This document shows, piece after piece, positions 1 through 6,343 of a stretch of DNA of 8,926 nt; the first letter of the stretch is position 1; every line of letters starts with the position of its first letter. Source of the stretch: an uncultured Eubacteriales bacterium. Lineage in GTDB: Bacteria > Bacillota > Clostridia > Lachnospirales > Lachnospiraceae. The position numbers and the translations under genes were made by a program. The notes under the pieces are model-generated. The model saw only the letters and a list, made by a program, of their open reading frames with translations. It had not been told where the DNA came from and did no database searches. The stretch covers positions 1 through 8,926 of the forward strand of contig ONVB01000365.1 in assembly GCA_900321145.1 (NCBI GenBank), given 5' to 3'.

Positions 1-791
1 CCCACTCCCGCGGGAACGGTCTTCACATGAGCCACATGGCACCTTAAGCTCATCACCGGCCTTATCTCTATATCCCTCGAAACCTCGTCAGAGGGGTAGA
101 GACCGTAGGTCACGATTCCCATCCTGAACATATCGAACTCCCTGTCCGGAAGCTCCATGGTACCCGCACTGTTATCTATATGCTTTATGGCAAATGTTAC
201 GCCCTGCTCCTCCATACCGTGTATGAACGAAAGAAATCTCTCCTTCTGCTTCTTCGCGTAACTCTTGTCCATCTCGTCGGCCTTGGCATAATGGGTAAAT
301 ATACCCTCTATCTCAAGTCCCTTCATGTCTTTAAGCTTTACCGCTTCACTGACACCGCTTTCATCGGCCGGAAAACCTATCCTGCTCATTCCGGTGTCTA
401 CCTTGACATGCACCTTTGCCTTCTTACCGCATGAGAGCGCAAGCTTTGAAAGCTTCTCACACTCGTTCACATCATATACTGCCTGCGTTATATCATATTT
501 GAGCAGTCTTCCGAAATCCTCCGAGGCTGTGTAACCTATGATAAGTATAGGCTTGTCTATTCCTGCAAGTCTTAATTCCTCTGCCTCGTCTATCGTAGCG
601 ACACCGTAATAATCACACATATCGCCTATTCTCTTTGCTATCTGAACAGCTCCGTGGCCGTAGGCGTCCGCCTTTATCACCACGAGAGTCTTCATCTCCG
701 GCTTTAAGGACTGCATCTTCCTTACATTATACTTGAGTGCGTCCATATCTATAGCCGCATAAATTCTGTTATATTCCAAACTGCCGGGCAT
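1..791 (-). CDS. alr: Alanine racemase (5' part; 3' end beyond window)
   Basis: This is a cytoplasmic PLP enzyme that interconverts L- and D-alanine, supplying D-Ala for peptidoglycan. The 263 visible residues cover most of the N-terminal TIM barrel. The PLP-binding lysine is Lys40 in VVIKADAYGHG (residues 37-47). The segment VKVDTGMSRIGF (129-140) carries Lys130 and Arg137, matching the carbamylated lysine and PLP-contacting arginine of characterised racemases. HIDNSAGT (204-211) and RMGIVTYGLYP (223-233) are also family motifs. The family is about 370-390 residues long, so roughly 120 are missing; the catalytic tyrosine of the C-terminal domain should lie just past base 1. The ATG at 789-791 is preceded by AAGAGG (802-807). 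It lies 17 bases after the nnr stop, and its ribosome binding site sits in that gap, so the two are co-transcribed. The identification is firm; only completeness is untested. Confidence 0.96.
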   Translation of the reverse strand, partial: MPGSLEYNRIYAAIDMDALKYNVRKMQSLKPEMKTLVVIKADAYGHGAVQIAKRIGDMCDYYGVATIDEAEELRLAGIDKPILIIGYTASEDFGRLLKYDITQAVYDVNECEKLSKLALSCGKKAKVHVKVDTGMSRIGFPADESGVSEAVKLKDMKGLEIEGIFTHYAKADEMDKSYAKKQKERFLSFIHGMEEQGVTFAIKHIDNSAGTMELPDREFDMFRMGIVTYGLYPSDEVSRDIEIRPVMSLRCHVAHVKTVPAGV

Positions 792-801
792 AACGTCAAA
801 A

Positions 802-807
802 CCTCTT
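802..807 (-). promoter_or_regulatory. Ribosome binding site of alr
   Basis: AAGAGG on the minus strand lies 10 bases before the alr ATG and directly after the nnr stop codon (809-811). It fixes the start of the racemase, whose reading frame is open at the window edge. Confidence 0.7.
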
Positions 808-808
808 T

Positions 809-2314
809 TTAACCATTGGATTTGTCTATGATCTTAGACACATTTCTTACTATATCACCGGCTATCACGCCGTAGAGTCCCATCTCCTCGGACGCAGCCT
901 CACCGGCAAGTCCGTGAATGAGCGAACCAAGGCTTGCCGCTTCCATTCCCGAAAGTCCCTGAGCCATAAGTCCCGCTATGATACCGGTCAGGACATCTCC
1001 CGAACCTCCGGTTGCCATACCGTTGTCACCGGTGGTATTAAGATATGCCTGCTTTCCGCCGTCCGAAACCACGGTCCTCGCATCCTTTAATGCCACCACG
1101 CAGCCGTACTCCGTGGCAAATGCTCTCGCAACCTCATACTTGTGCTCCTTGATATAAGCAACCTTCTCGCCGTTCAGCCTTGACATCTCGGCGAGATGAG
1201 GTGTGAGCACAACCTCCGCCTTGGTTTTTCCTAGCAGGTCCTTGACCTTGGCTAAAAGATTAAGCCCGTCCGCATCTATGATAAGCTTTTTCTCGTAATC
1301 ATGAAGTACTCCCTCTAAGATAAGGGCCGCATATTCCTCCCTGGAAAGTCCCGGTCCGAGCACTATCACATCCGACCAGCTCATAGTCTCCTTCACTGCT
1401 CTTCTCACATCGTCCGGATCTTCCGGATCAAAGGTTGTAAGGATAGCCTCCGGAAGTCTGGTCTGAACTATCTCACGGTTTGCATTTACCGTACAGACTC
1501 TGACCAAACCGCAGCCCATACGGTATGCCGATTCTGCGGCAAATATCGGCGCACCTGCCATATTATAGCTGCCGCCTATCACGCTGACCTTACCGAAGCT
1601 GCCCTTATGCGAGTCACCCTTTCTGAAGGGGAGAAGCTCCTCTATCTCCTCGGGATCAAAGGTATAAAGCCTCGGAGCTATATAGTCTATCGCCTGCTTC
1701 GGAAAGCCTATATCGCATACCTTCACTCTGCCGGAATACTCATTTCCCATACCCGACAGAAGTCCGGTCTTCATAAGTCCGAAGGTGATGGTTGCATCTG
1801 CCTTAAATGCGGTGCCGAGGATAAAACCGGTATCCGCATCTATTCCCGTAGGCATATCTACAGCTATCTTATAACCCTCTATGCTGTTCATAAGCTTGAC
1901 CGCTTCAGCCTGCTTTCCGCTCACCGCACGCTTTAAGCCTACTCCGAACACAGCATCGACCACGACATCATAGCCATAGTTCACTATCTCGTCAGCCATC
2001 TTGACCTTGAGCTTTCTGGCTATGTTCATCTGCACCTTAAAAGCCTCTGTCTGCTTCTCAAGCCCGCCTATATAGTGAAGCTCCACATCGAAGCCGCCCA
2101 GGAAAAGCATCCTCGCGAGAGCAACTCCGTCACCGCCGTTGTTACCGCTCTCACAGCAGACAAGCACCTTGGCACCCTCCTCAAAGTGCTCTCTTATATA
2201 ATCATACACACAAAGAGCCGCACGCTCCATAAGCACGAGCTGCGGCACGCCTATCTCATCTATCATGTAAGCATCTATACCGGCTATTTCTTCTCCGGAC
2301 GCTATATATCTCAT
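809..2314 (-). CDS. nnr: Bifunctional NAD(P)H-hydrate epimerase / ADP-dependent NAD(P)H-hydrate dehydratase
   Basis: This metabolite-repair enzyme of 501 residues has full length for the fused family. The N-terminal YjeF_N domain (about 1-215) epimerises R- and S-NAD(P)HX. It shows the Rossmann-like loop GNNGGDG (57-63), VVVDAVFGVGL with the likely catalytic Asp120, and DMPTGIDADTG (153-163). The C-terminal ribokinase-like domain (about 225-498) dehydrates S-NAD(P)HX using ADP. It shows KGSFGKVSVIGG (237-248), GPGL (320-323), DADGLNLL (347-354), TPHLAEMSRL (371-380) and GDNGMATGGSGDVLTG (429-444), with catalytic Asp440. The ATG at 2312-2314 has GAGAGG 7 bases upstream, inside the end of the transglycosylase gene, whose stop lies 3 bases before. 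Translational coupling is therefore likely. The protein is cytoplasmic, with nothing truncated or unusual. Confidence 0.97.
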   Translation of the reverse strand: MRYIASGEEIAGIDAYMIDEIGVPQLVLMERAALCVYDYIREHFEEGAKVLVCCESGNNGGDGVALARMLFLGGFDVELHYIGGLEKQTEAFKVQMNIARKLKVKMADEIVNYGYDVVVDAVFGVGLKRAVSGKQAEAVKLMNSIEGYKIAVDMPTGIDADTGFILGTAFKADATITFGLMKTGLLSGMGNEYSGRVKVCDIGFPKQAIDYIAPRLYTFDPEEIEELLPFRKGDSHKGSFGKVSVIGGSYNMAGAPIFAAESAYRMGCGLVRVCTVNANREIVQTRLPEAILTTFDPEDPDDVRRAVKETMSWSDVIVLGPGLSREEYAALILEGVLHDYEKKLIIDADGLNLLAKVKDLLGKTKAEVVLTPHLAEMSRLNGEKVAYIKEHKYEVARAFATEYGCVVALKDARTVVSDGGKQAYLNTTGDNGMATGGSGDVLTGIIAGLMAQGLSGMEAASLGSLIHGLAGEAASEEMGLYGVIAGDIVRNVSKIIDKSNG

Positions 2315-2317
2315 ATC

Positions 2318-3256
2318 TTAACCTCTCTGTATCTTCAACCTGTTATACTCATTTCCGAGTCTTAAGAGATCCGTCAGCGAATCGTCACTGCTGTCCTTAT
2401 CCTCATCTCCCGAGCTTCCTATGGAAGCTATTATATCCAGCATATTGTCGTAGAAATACATCAAAATCCTATACTCATCATCCGAAAGCGCCTTGTTCAG
2501 CTCGTCTACCGATAGCTGACTGCTGCCGATATAAGCTCCGTTATAAAGAGTACTCGAAAGCCTCCCGAGTTCCGAAGCCGGAGTACCGAACATGCTGTAC
2601 GGATAAAGCGAGTCGCTGTCCGAAGCTTTTTTTATCTTTTCGGCTTCATCTGCTTTTATCTCCCGGGCTCTTACAGCTTCCTCCATGGCTGCCGCACTCT
2701 CACCTGCAAGTGTTACCTGTCCCGGCTCGGGGACACCCTCCTCCATACGCTTTTTTACCAAAGCCACATAAGTCTGTGTCTCCTTAAAGGGAGGTATGCC
2801 GCCGTACTTTGCCACATTTCCCGCGCCCGCGTTGTAAGCCGCAAGCATGAGATTGACATTGCCGTCATACATGTCGCGGTAGCCCGCAAGTATCTTTGCA
2901 CCTGCCATTATACTCTGATACGGATCATAAGGATCCGTCACTCCCATGCTCTCGGACACGAAAGGCATAAGCTGCATGATCCCCTGGGCACCCGCCGCAG
3001 AGCCGATATTCACATCATAACCCGACTCTGTATAAGCAACGCTTTTTAACAACGACTCCGACAGACCGTACTTATCCGCAGCCGCCTTGAATATGGCATT
3101 TAAGTCATAGGAAGATGTACCGTTTATCTTCGCGTTCTCACCTGCAAGGACATCATCAAAAGACACTGCCTGCTCCGTTACGGGAGCCGCAGTCCTGCCG
3201 GTCGGATGTATGGAATTGGTCTCGTCAATTAAGCCTAAGCCCTCGATATATATCAT
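2318..3256 (-). CDS. Lytic transglycosylase (SLT / GH23 domain), no signal peptide
   Basis: This 312-residue protein is predicted to cleave the MurNAc-GlcNAc bond of peptidoglycan, forming 1,6-anhydro ends. The SLT domain spans about 50-170. Catalytic Glu77 lies in VAYTESGYD (73-81), followed by GAQGIMQLMP (89-98), AAYNAGAGNV (139-148) and GGIPPFKETQTYV (152-164), all hallmarks of the family. The N-terminal 45 residues look unstructured. The region after 175 is Ala/Glu-rich and then Asp/Ser-rich (280-295) and matches no domain I recognise. No hydrophobic signal peptide or membrane segment is seen. The frame is closed by a TGA a few codons upstream, so a missed leader is unlikely. The ATG has AAAGG 8 bases before it. 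It is the first gene after the promoter at 3304-3332 and is followed 3 bases later by nnr. The domain is sure; role and export route are open. Confidence 0.9.
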   Translation of the reverse strand: MIYIEGLGLIDETNSIHPTGRTAAPVTEQAVSFDDVLAGENAKINGTSSYDLNAIFKAAADKYGLSESLLKSVAYTESGYDVNIGSAAGAQGIMQLMPFVSESMGVTDPYDPYQSIMAGAKILAGYRDMYDGNVNLMLAAYNAGAGNVAKYGGIPPFKETQTYVALVKKRMEEGVPEPGQVTLAGESAAAMEEAVRAREIKADEAEKIKKASDSDSLYPYSMFGTPASELGRLSSTLYNGAYIGSSQLSVDELNKALSDDEYRILMYFYDNMLDIIASIGSSGDEDKDSSDDSLTDLLRLGNEYNRLKIQRG

Positions 3257-3303
3257 ACATTGCGCCTTTCATAAATATCCAAAAGATGCTATACCAAACT
3301 GAG

Positions 3304-3332
3304 ATTATACTACCGGAGTACTTTATTTACAA
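3304..3332 (-). promoter_or_regulatory. Sigma-A-type promoter for the transglycosylase-nnr-alr operon
   Basis: On the minus strand the -35 element TTGTAA (3327-3332) is separated by exactly 17 bases from a perfect -10 TATAAT (3304-3309). Transcription would begin near 3297, giving a leader of about 40 bases before the ATG at 3256. It lies in the 89-base gap between the zinc-ribbon gene and the transglycosylase gene. The spacer holds a small imperfect inverted repeat (TACT, 5 bases, AGTA) overlapping the edge of the -10; whether it is an operator is unknown. Confidence 0.75.
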
Positions 3333-3345
3333 GCAGAAACTAAAG

Positions 3346-4509
3346 CTACGGTCTTACAAAAGCAACCTTTCCCTGCTCTCCGCTCTGGCCTACAGCATGT
3401 CCTGTCATATACTGCTTCTCTCCGTCGCAGTAAAAGCCGGTAACCTCCAGGTAAAACGGTTCATTTACGAAGAGACCGTGTGGCATGATATTGCCATATA
3501 TGGTATATGCATCAAAGCTGCTTTCATCCACATGATCGCTGTTCTCGTAGTCTATGAAGCAAAACCTCAATACGAATTTTGCCTGTCCCGCTGCATCATC
3601 GAAGGAGAGATCGACATTCATGAATTCCCATGCCTGCCCCCCTGTCACCGTTCTGTCCGGATCCCAGATCATCATACATTTCCAGGAACCGACAAGCTTG
3701 TCTTTATTGTCTATCCTGTCATAGGGCAGATCCGAATCCCAGTAATCCAGGGTATACCAGTCAAAATCGGCATAATCCGGAGTGCCGGTTGCGGAGTATC
3801 GGGCAGCCTCCTCATACGCTTCCTGAGTCGGATCCTTCTTTTGCTCCGTAGTTTTCTCTGTTGTCTTCTTTTCGGTAGTTTTTTCCTCTGTCGTTTTCTT
3901 CTTCTCTGTGGTCTTCTCCTCGGTTGTTTTCTTCTTCTCTGTGGTCTTCTCCTCGGTTGTTTTCTTCTTCTCCGTGGTTTCCTCTTCGGTCGTCTTCTTT
4001 TTCTTCTCCGTCGTTTCCGCCCCCGTATCCTCGGTTGTATCAAGGATCAGGCCTGTTATCTCCGGAGGCTCCGCGGTATTATTCCCGCTGCCGTCATTCT
4101 TTGCGACACTTGTTGAGAGCCTGTCCGCAGCCGCCTCCTCTATAAGAGTCTGCCTGTGCTTTTTGGTGAGTATGCCGGGCACAAGGAAAAGAATGATAAG
4201 CGTTATGATAACCACAGCCGTCAATACGGAAACTATCGCAAACCACGGCGACGACTTTTTACCGTAATACGGCGGATAAGCCGGTCCTGATCCGTACATC
4301 TGACCGCCGGCCTGATCATATCCGTTCTGTCCGGGAATTACGCCGTTTTGACCGGGAAACATACCGCTTTGCCCCGGATACTGCTGCGGAACTCCCTGTC
4401 CGAACGAATTATAGCCCTGCTGCGGCATACCGCCGTCAAGCCTTGCACCGCAATGCTCACAGAACAAGGAACCGTCCTCTATATTCTTTCCGCAATTAAA
4501 ACATCTCAT
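3346..4509 (-). CDS. Zinc-ribbon single-pass membrane protein with Thr/Glu/Lys repeat stalk
   Basis: Function is unknown. The architecture over 387 residues begins with a zinc ribbon (Cys3, Cys6, Cys17, Cys20, as CxxC-N10-CxxC). A Gly/Gln/Pro-rich linker with PGQ(S/N)G repeats follows (30-85), then one membrane helix (about 89-113). A low-complexity stalk of TTEEK/TTEKKK units (166-225) leads to an external domain (about 245-387) rich in aromatics and beta pattern, starting near LVGSWK (272-277). The likely topology is zinc ribbon inside and C-terminal domain outside. An earlier in-frame ATG exists at 4533. I prefer 4509, because GGAGAGGGGG (4519-4528) precedes it, the zinc ribbon then starts at residue 3 as is usual, and the start falls one base after the upstream stop. 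It is the last gene of the five-gene operon, and no clear terminator follows. Topology is confident; role is not. Confidence 0.85.
   Translation of the reverse strand: MRCFNCGKNIEDGSLFCEHCGARLDGGMPQQGYNSFGQGVPQQYPGQSGMFPGQNGVIPGQNGYDQAGGQMYGSGPAYPPYYGKKSSPWFAIVSVLTAVVIITLIILFLVPGILTKKHRQTLIEEAAADRLSTSVAKNDGSGNNTAEPPEITGLILDTTEDTGAETTEKKKKTTEEETTEKKKTTEEKTTEKKKTTEEKTTEKKKTTEEKTTEKKTTEKTTEQKKDPTQEAYEEAARYSATGTPDYADFDWYTLDYWDSDLPYDRIDNKDKLVGSWKCMMIWDPDRTVTGGQAWEFMNVDLSFDDAAGQAKFVLRFCFIDYENSDHVDESSFDAYTIYGNIMPHGLFVNEPFYLEVTGFYCDGEKQYMTGHAVGQSGEQGKVAFVRP
3838..4017 (-). repeat. 33-bp in-frame tandem repeat encoding the stalk
   Basis: This tract of the zinc-ribbon gene encodes 11-residue units of TTEEKTTEKKK type. 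Two adjacent 33-base copies (3893-3925 and 3926-3958) are identical base for base. A third (3959-3991) differs at four positions, and shorter, more diverged copies lie on both sides. The 33-base period keeps the frame when copies are gained or lost. Outer copies are degenerate and inner ones identical, which suggests recent duplication by slippage or recombination. Confidence 0.85.
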
Positions 4510-4510
4510 C

Positions 4511-5227
4511 CTACGGTTCCCCCTCTCCGACATACTCCGCCGTAAAATCCATATCTACGGTAAGGGCTTGATCTCCGTGCCTCATACTGACATACATATG
4601 TCCCGCTATGGACCTGGTACCGGACACATCATATACCGTACCTTCGAACAACGCGCTGCCCTCATCACCGCCCTCGGCAAAATCTCTTTTTACGGAAAAA
4701 TACCCGTTGTCAACTGTCTTCAGTTTGCCGTCAAAGTCCTTATCCGTGAAGAGATCGTCACTAAAACCCTTTGTCATATTTGAATCGACCTCTATCTCCC
4801 ATCTGCCGTCTTCATCGATCGTCAGGGACATATCCGGCGAAGATGCAAGCTCCGTAGCGACCATCTCTCCCACATCCGCAGGTGCGCCATCCATAGTCTC
4901 GTATCCGTCCAAGGCATTATAATGCAGCTTTCCTTCATACCTTCCGACTATATCGGACAGCGAAGCGGCACTGTCTCTTACCGACCCTGACGGAAGCAAA
5001 GAGCTCATCTTCTGTTCTTCCGTGGTAAATGTTTTTTCTGTCATATCCTGTGTTGCTTTGCCCGCTCCGTCTTTTCCTTCCGTACTGCCAAGCGATGCGA
5101 TATACTCATTCACCTCGATATCGGACGGTTTTTTATTATAACTTAAAACACAAAATACAACCGTTATTGCTATAAGGACAATATAACCAAAGCATAGTAT
5201 TATCTTCCGGGTATCACTTTTCCCCAT
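4511..5227 (-). CDS. Hypothetical single-pass membrane protein with external beta-rich domain
   Basis: I do not recognise a family. The 238-residue protein has a short basic N-terminus (GKSDTRK), a membrane helix or uncleaved signal anchor at about 9-29, and a disordered Thr/Glu/Gly-rich stretch (35-85). A C-terminal domain (about 92-232) of alternating hydrophobic residues follows, opening with DIVGRYEGKL (92-101) and holding SLTIDEDGRWEIEV (134-147). That pattern resembles small lipocalin-like beta barrels, and the external domain of the next protein has a similar opening and ending. An earlier in-frame ATG at 5278 overlaps the upstream stop as ATGA but lacks a ribosome binding site. The ATG at 5227 has AAAGGAG 6 bases before it and gives a normal membrane anchor, so I chose it. 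The stop lies one base before the zinc-ribbon start, indicating coupling. It is fourth in the operon. Confidence 0.8.
   Translation of the reverse strand: MGKSDTRKIILCFGYIVLIAITVVFCVLSYNKKPSDIEVNEYIASLGSTEGKDGAGKATQDMTEKTFTTEEQKMSSLLPSGSVRDSAASLSDIVGRYEGKLHYNALDGYETMDGAPADVGEMVATELASSPDMSLTIDEDGRWEIEVDSNMTKGFSDDLFTDKDFDGKLKTVDNGYFSVKRDFAEGGDEGSALFEGTVYDVSGTRSIAGHMYVSMRHGDQALTVDMDFTAEYVGEGEP
4519..4528 (-). promoter_or_regulatory. Ribosome binding site deciding the zinc-ribbon protein start
   Basis: The purine run GGAGAGGGGG on the minus strand ends 9 bases before the ATG at 4509 and lies within the last codons of the upstream gene. It is downstream of the alternative ATG at 4533, so it can only serve the later start. 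Confidence 0.6.
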
Positions 5228-5233
5228 AAAGTG

Positions 5234-5240
5234 CTCCTTT
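5234..5240 (-). promoter_or_regulatory. Ribosome binding site deciding the 238-residue protein start
   Basis: AAAGGAG on the minus strand lies 6 bases before the ATG at 5227. The competing ATG at 5278 has no comparable site, so the shorter protein is preferred. Confidence 0.75.
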
Positions 5241-5274
5241 CCCGTATAAGCAGTTTTATCAGGCAGCGACCATA

Positions 5275-6312
5275 TCATATCTGCTGCATATTGTTATAAT
5301 CAACCGCATCATCAGCTCTGCCGTCTGTTCCTATGTCTCCGGTAAAGAACGAATGCCAGTTTGCATCCCTAAAACGCTTGAAATGAGATTTAAACCTCGT
5401 ACAGAAATTACCCCATGCACTACTCAAAGAAATCTGTCTCTCGTACTTTCCGGTTGCACTATCCTTGGATTTTTCCAAAAGACCTGTGAATCCGCCTCCC
5501 ATACTGTGCATGTCATAATACTGCTCCCATTCAACAGGAAGCATAGGTCTCGGAAGTGAAAAGGCCGGCTTGAAGCCCTGCAGTCCATTTCCTATGACCA
5601 GATGTTTGATTGTATTGATGGTCCCGCCTATCAGCCAAAACGGAAGGGAGCCTGCCATAAATGTAGTATTTATAATATTTCTTACCACCCCACCCCACAG
5701 ATATGCATATGTCTTCTTGCATACATTATGGATAAACGAGTCCTTTTTTATAAAGTCATCTTTCTTCTGTATCTTTTCCTTAACATATTTCCCAAAACCG
5801 TATACTGCCGCGAAGGGAGAGATGGCAAGTCCGCCCACTGTCTTTACGGCATTTATGCCGAAGTTTTTAAGCGCCGTTCCCATACTCTTTACCACAGCCT
5901 TCTTTCGTGCCCTCTGCCTTTTGGTCCACGAGAAGATATGCGTAAGATTGTAGAGAACACCTGTCGCTAAGAACTTAAAGTTTCTCCATGTGTTCACCGC
6001 ACTGTTCTCGATAGGATTTGAACTTCCGACACCTCTTTGATTATTCAAAACAGCTAACTGGTTCTTAAGACTGTTCATGGTAAAGCTTTCATACTTGTCA
6101 TGGATCACAGTTTTAGCAGTAATACCTGCTCCGGTACTTTCGGTATAGATCGGAAGGGTGGTTATATGCTTATCACCATAGGCATCCATAAAGTTAGCTC
6201 CATCATCATCATAGTCGTTATCAAAACTATTCTCTTCTTCATACGATACAGTCGTTATCTGAGTATCTATAGTTTTCGATTTCTGCTTACTGCTTTGTGC
6301 TTCTAATCCCAT
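5275..6312 (-). CDS. Hypothetical protein, acidic N-terminus and glycine-rich hydrophobic segments
   Basis: I do not recognise this 345-residue protein. The first 100 residues look disordered and include a strongly acidic patch (25-43, EEENSFDNDYDDD). A very basic cluster, WTKRQRARKKAVVK, follows at 129-142. Two hydrophobic glycine-rich stretches come next: about 148-173 (with VGGLAISPFAAVYGFG) and about 205-241 (with AGSLPFWLIGGTINTI). They are separated by a Lys-rich segment (174-200). The C-terminal 100 residues are polar with many aromatics. No N-terminal signal is seen. The stretches could be membrane-inserting hairpins or amphipathic helices; I cannot decide. The ATG at 6310-6312 is preceded by AAGGAGG 8 bases away. 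It lies 31 bases after the acetyltransferase gene and 47 bases before the next start, third in the operon. The layout suggests a membrane-associated partner or substrate of its neighbours, which is inference. Confidence 0.8.
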   Translation of the reverse strand: MGLEAQSSKQKSKTIDTQITTVSYEEENSFDNDYDDDGANFMDAYGDKHITTLPIYTESTGAGITAKTVIHDKYESFTMNSLKNQLAVLNNQRGVGSSNPIENSAVNTWRNFKFLATGVLYNLTHIFSWTKRQRARKKAVVKSMGTALKNFGINAVKTVGGLAISPFAAVYGFGKYVKEKIQKKDDFIKKDSFIHNVCKKTYAYLWGGVVRNIINTTFMAGSLPFWLIGGTINTIKHLVIGNGLQGFKPAFSLPRPMLPVEWEQYYDMHSMGGGFTGLLEKSKDSATGKYERQISLSSAWGNFCTRFKSHFKRFRDANWHSFFTGDIGTDGRADDAVDYNNMQQI

Positions 6313-6343
6313 ATCCGTTTCCTCCTTGTATTATATATCGCTT

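Noticed and set aside
3838..4017. Possible CRISPR-like array from regular 33-base spacing
   Set aside because: The units are contiguous without spacers, are in frame within a gene, and encode a plain Thr/Glu/Lys repeat.
3711..4043. Arg/Lys-rich minus-strand open frame of 110 codons
   Set aside because: It is an alternate frame of the 33-bp repeat in the zinc-ribbon gene; the basic composition is a by-product of the repeat. The real frame has the domains and the ribosome binding site.
3115..4116. Long plus-strand open frame of 333 codons
   Set aside because: It runs antisense across the transglycosylase start, the intergenic promoter and the zinc-ribbon gene. Its Leu/Phe-rich product is only the complement of the Glu/Lys repeat, and it has no support as a gene.
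6330..6335. TATAAT on the minus strand between the acetyltransferase gene and the 345-residue gene
   Set aside because: No -35-like hexamer lies about 17 bases upstream, and it sits against the ribosome binding site, so it is probably chance in an AT-rich gap.
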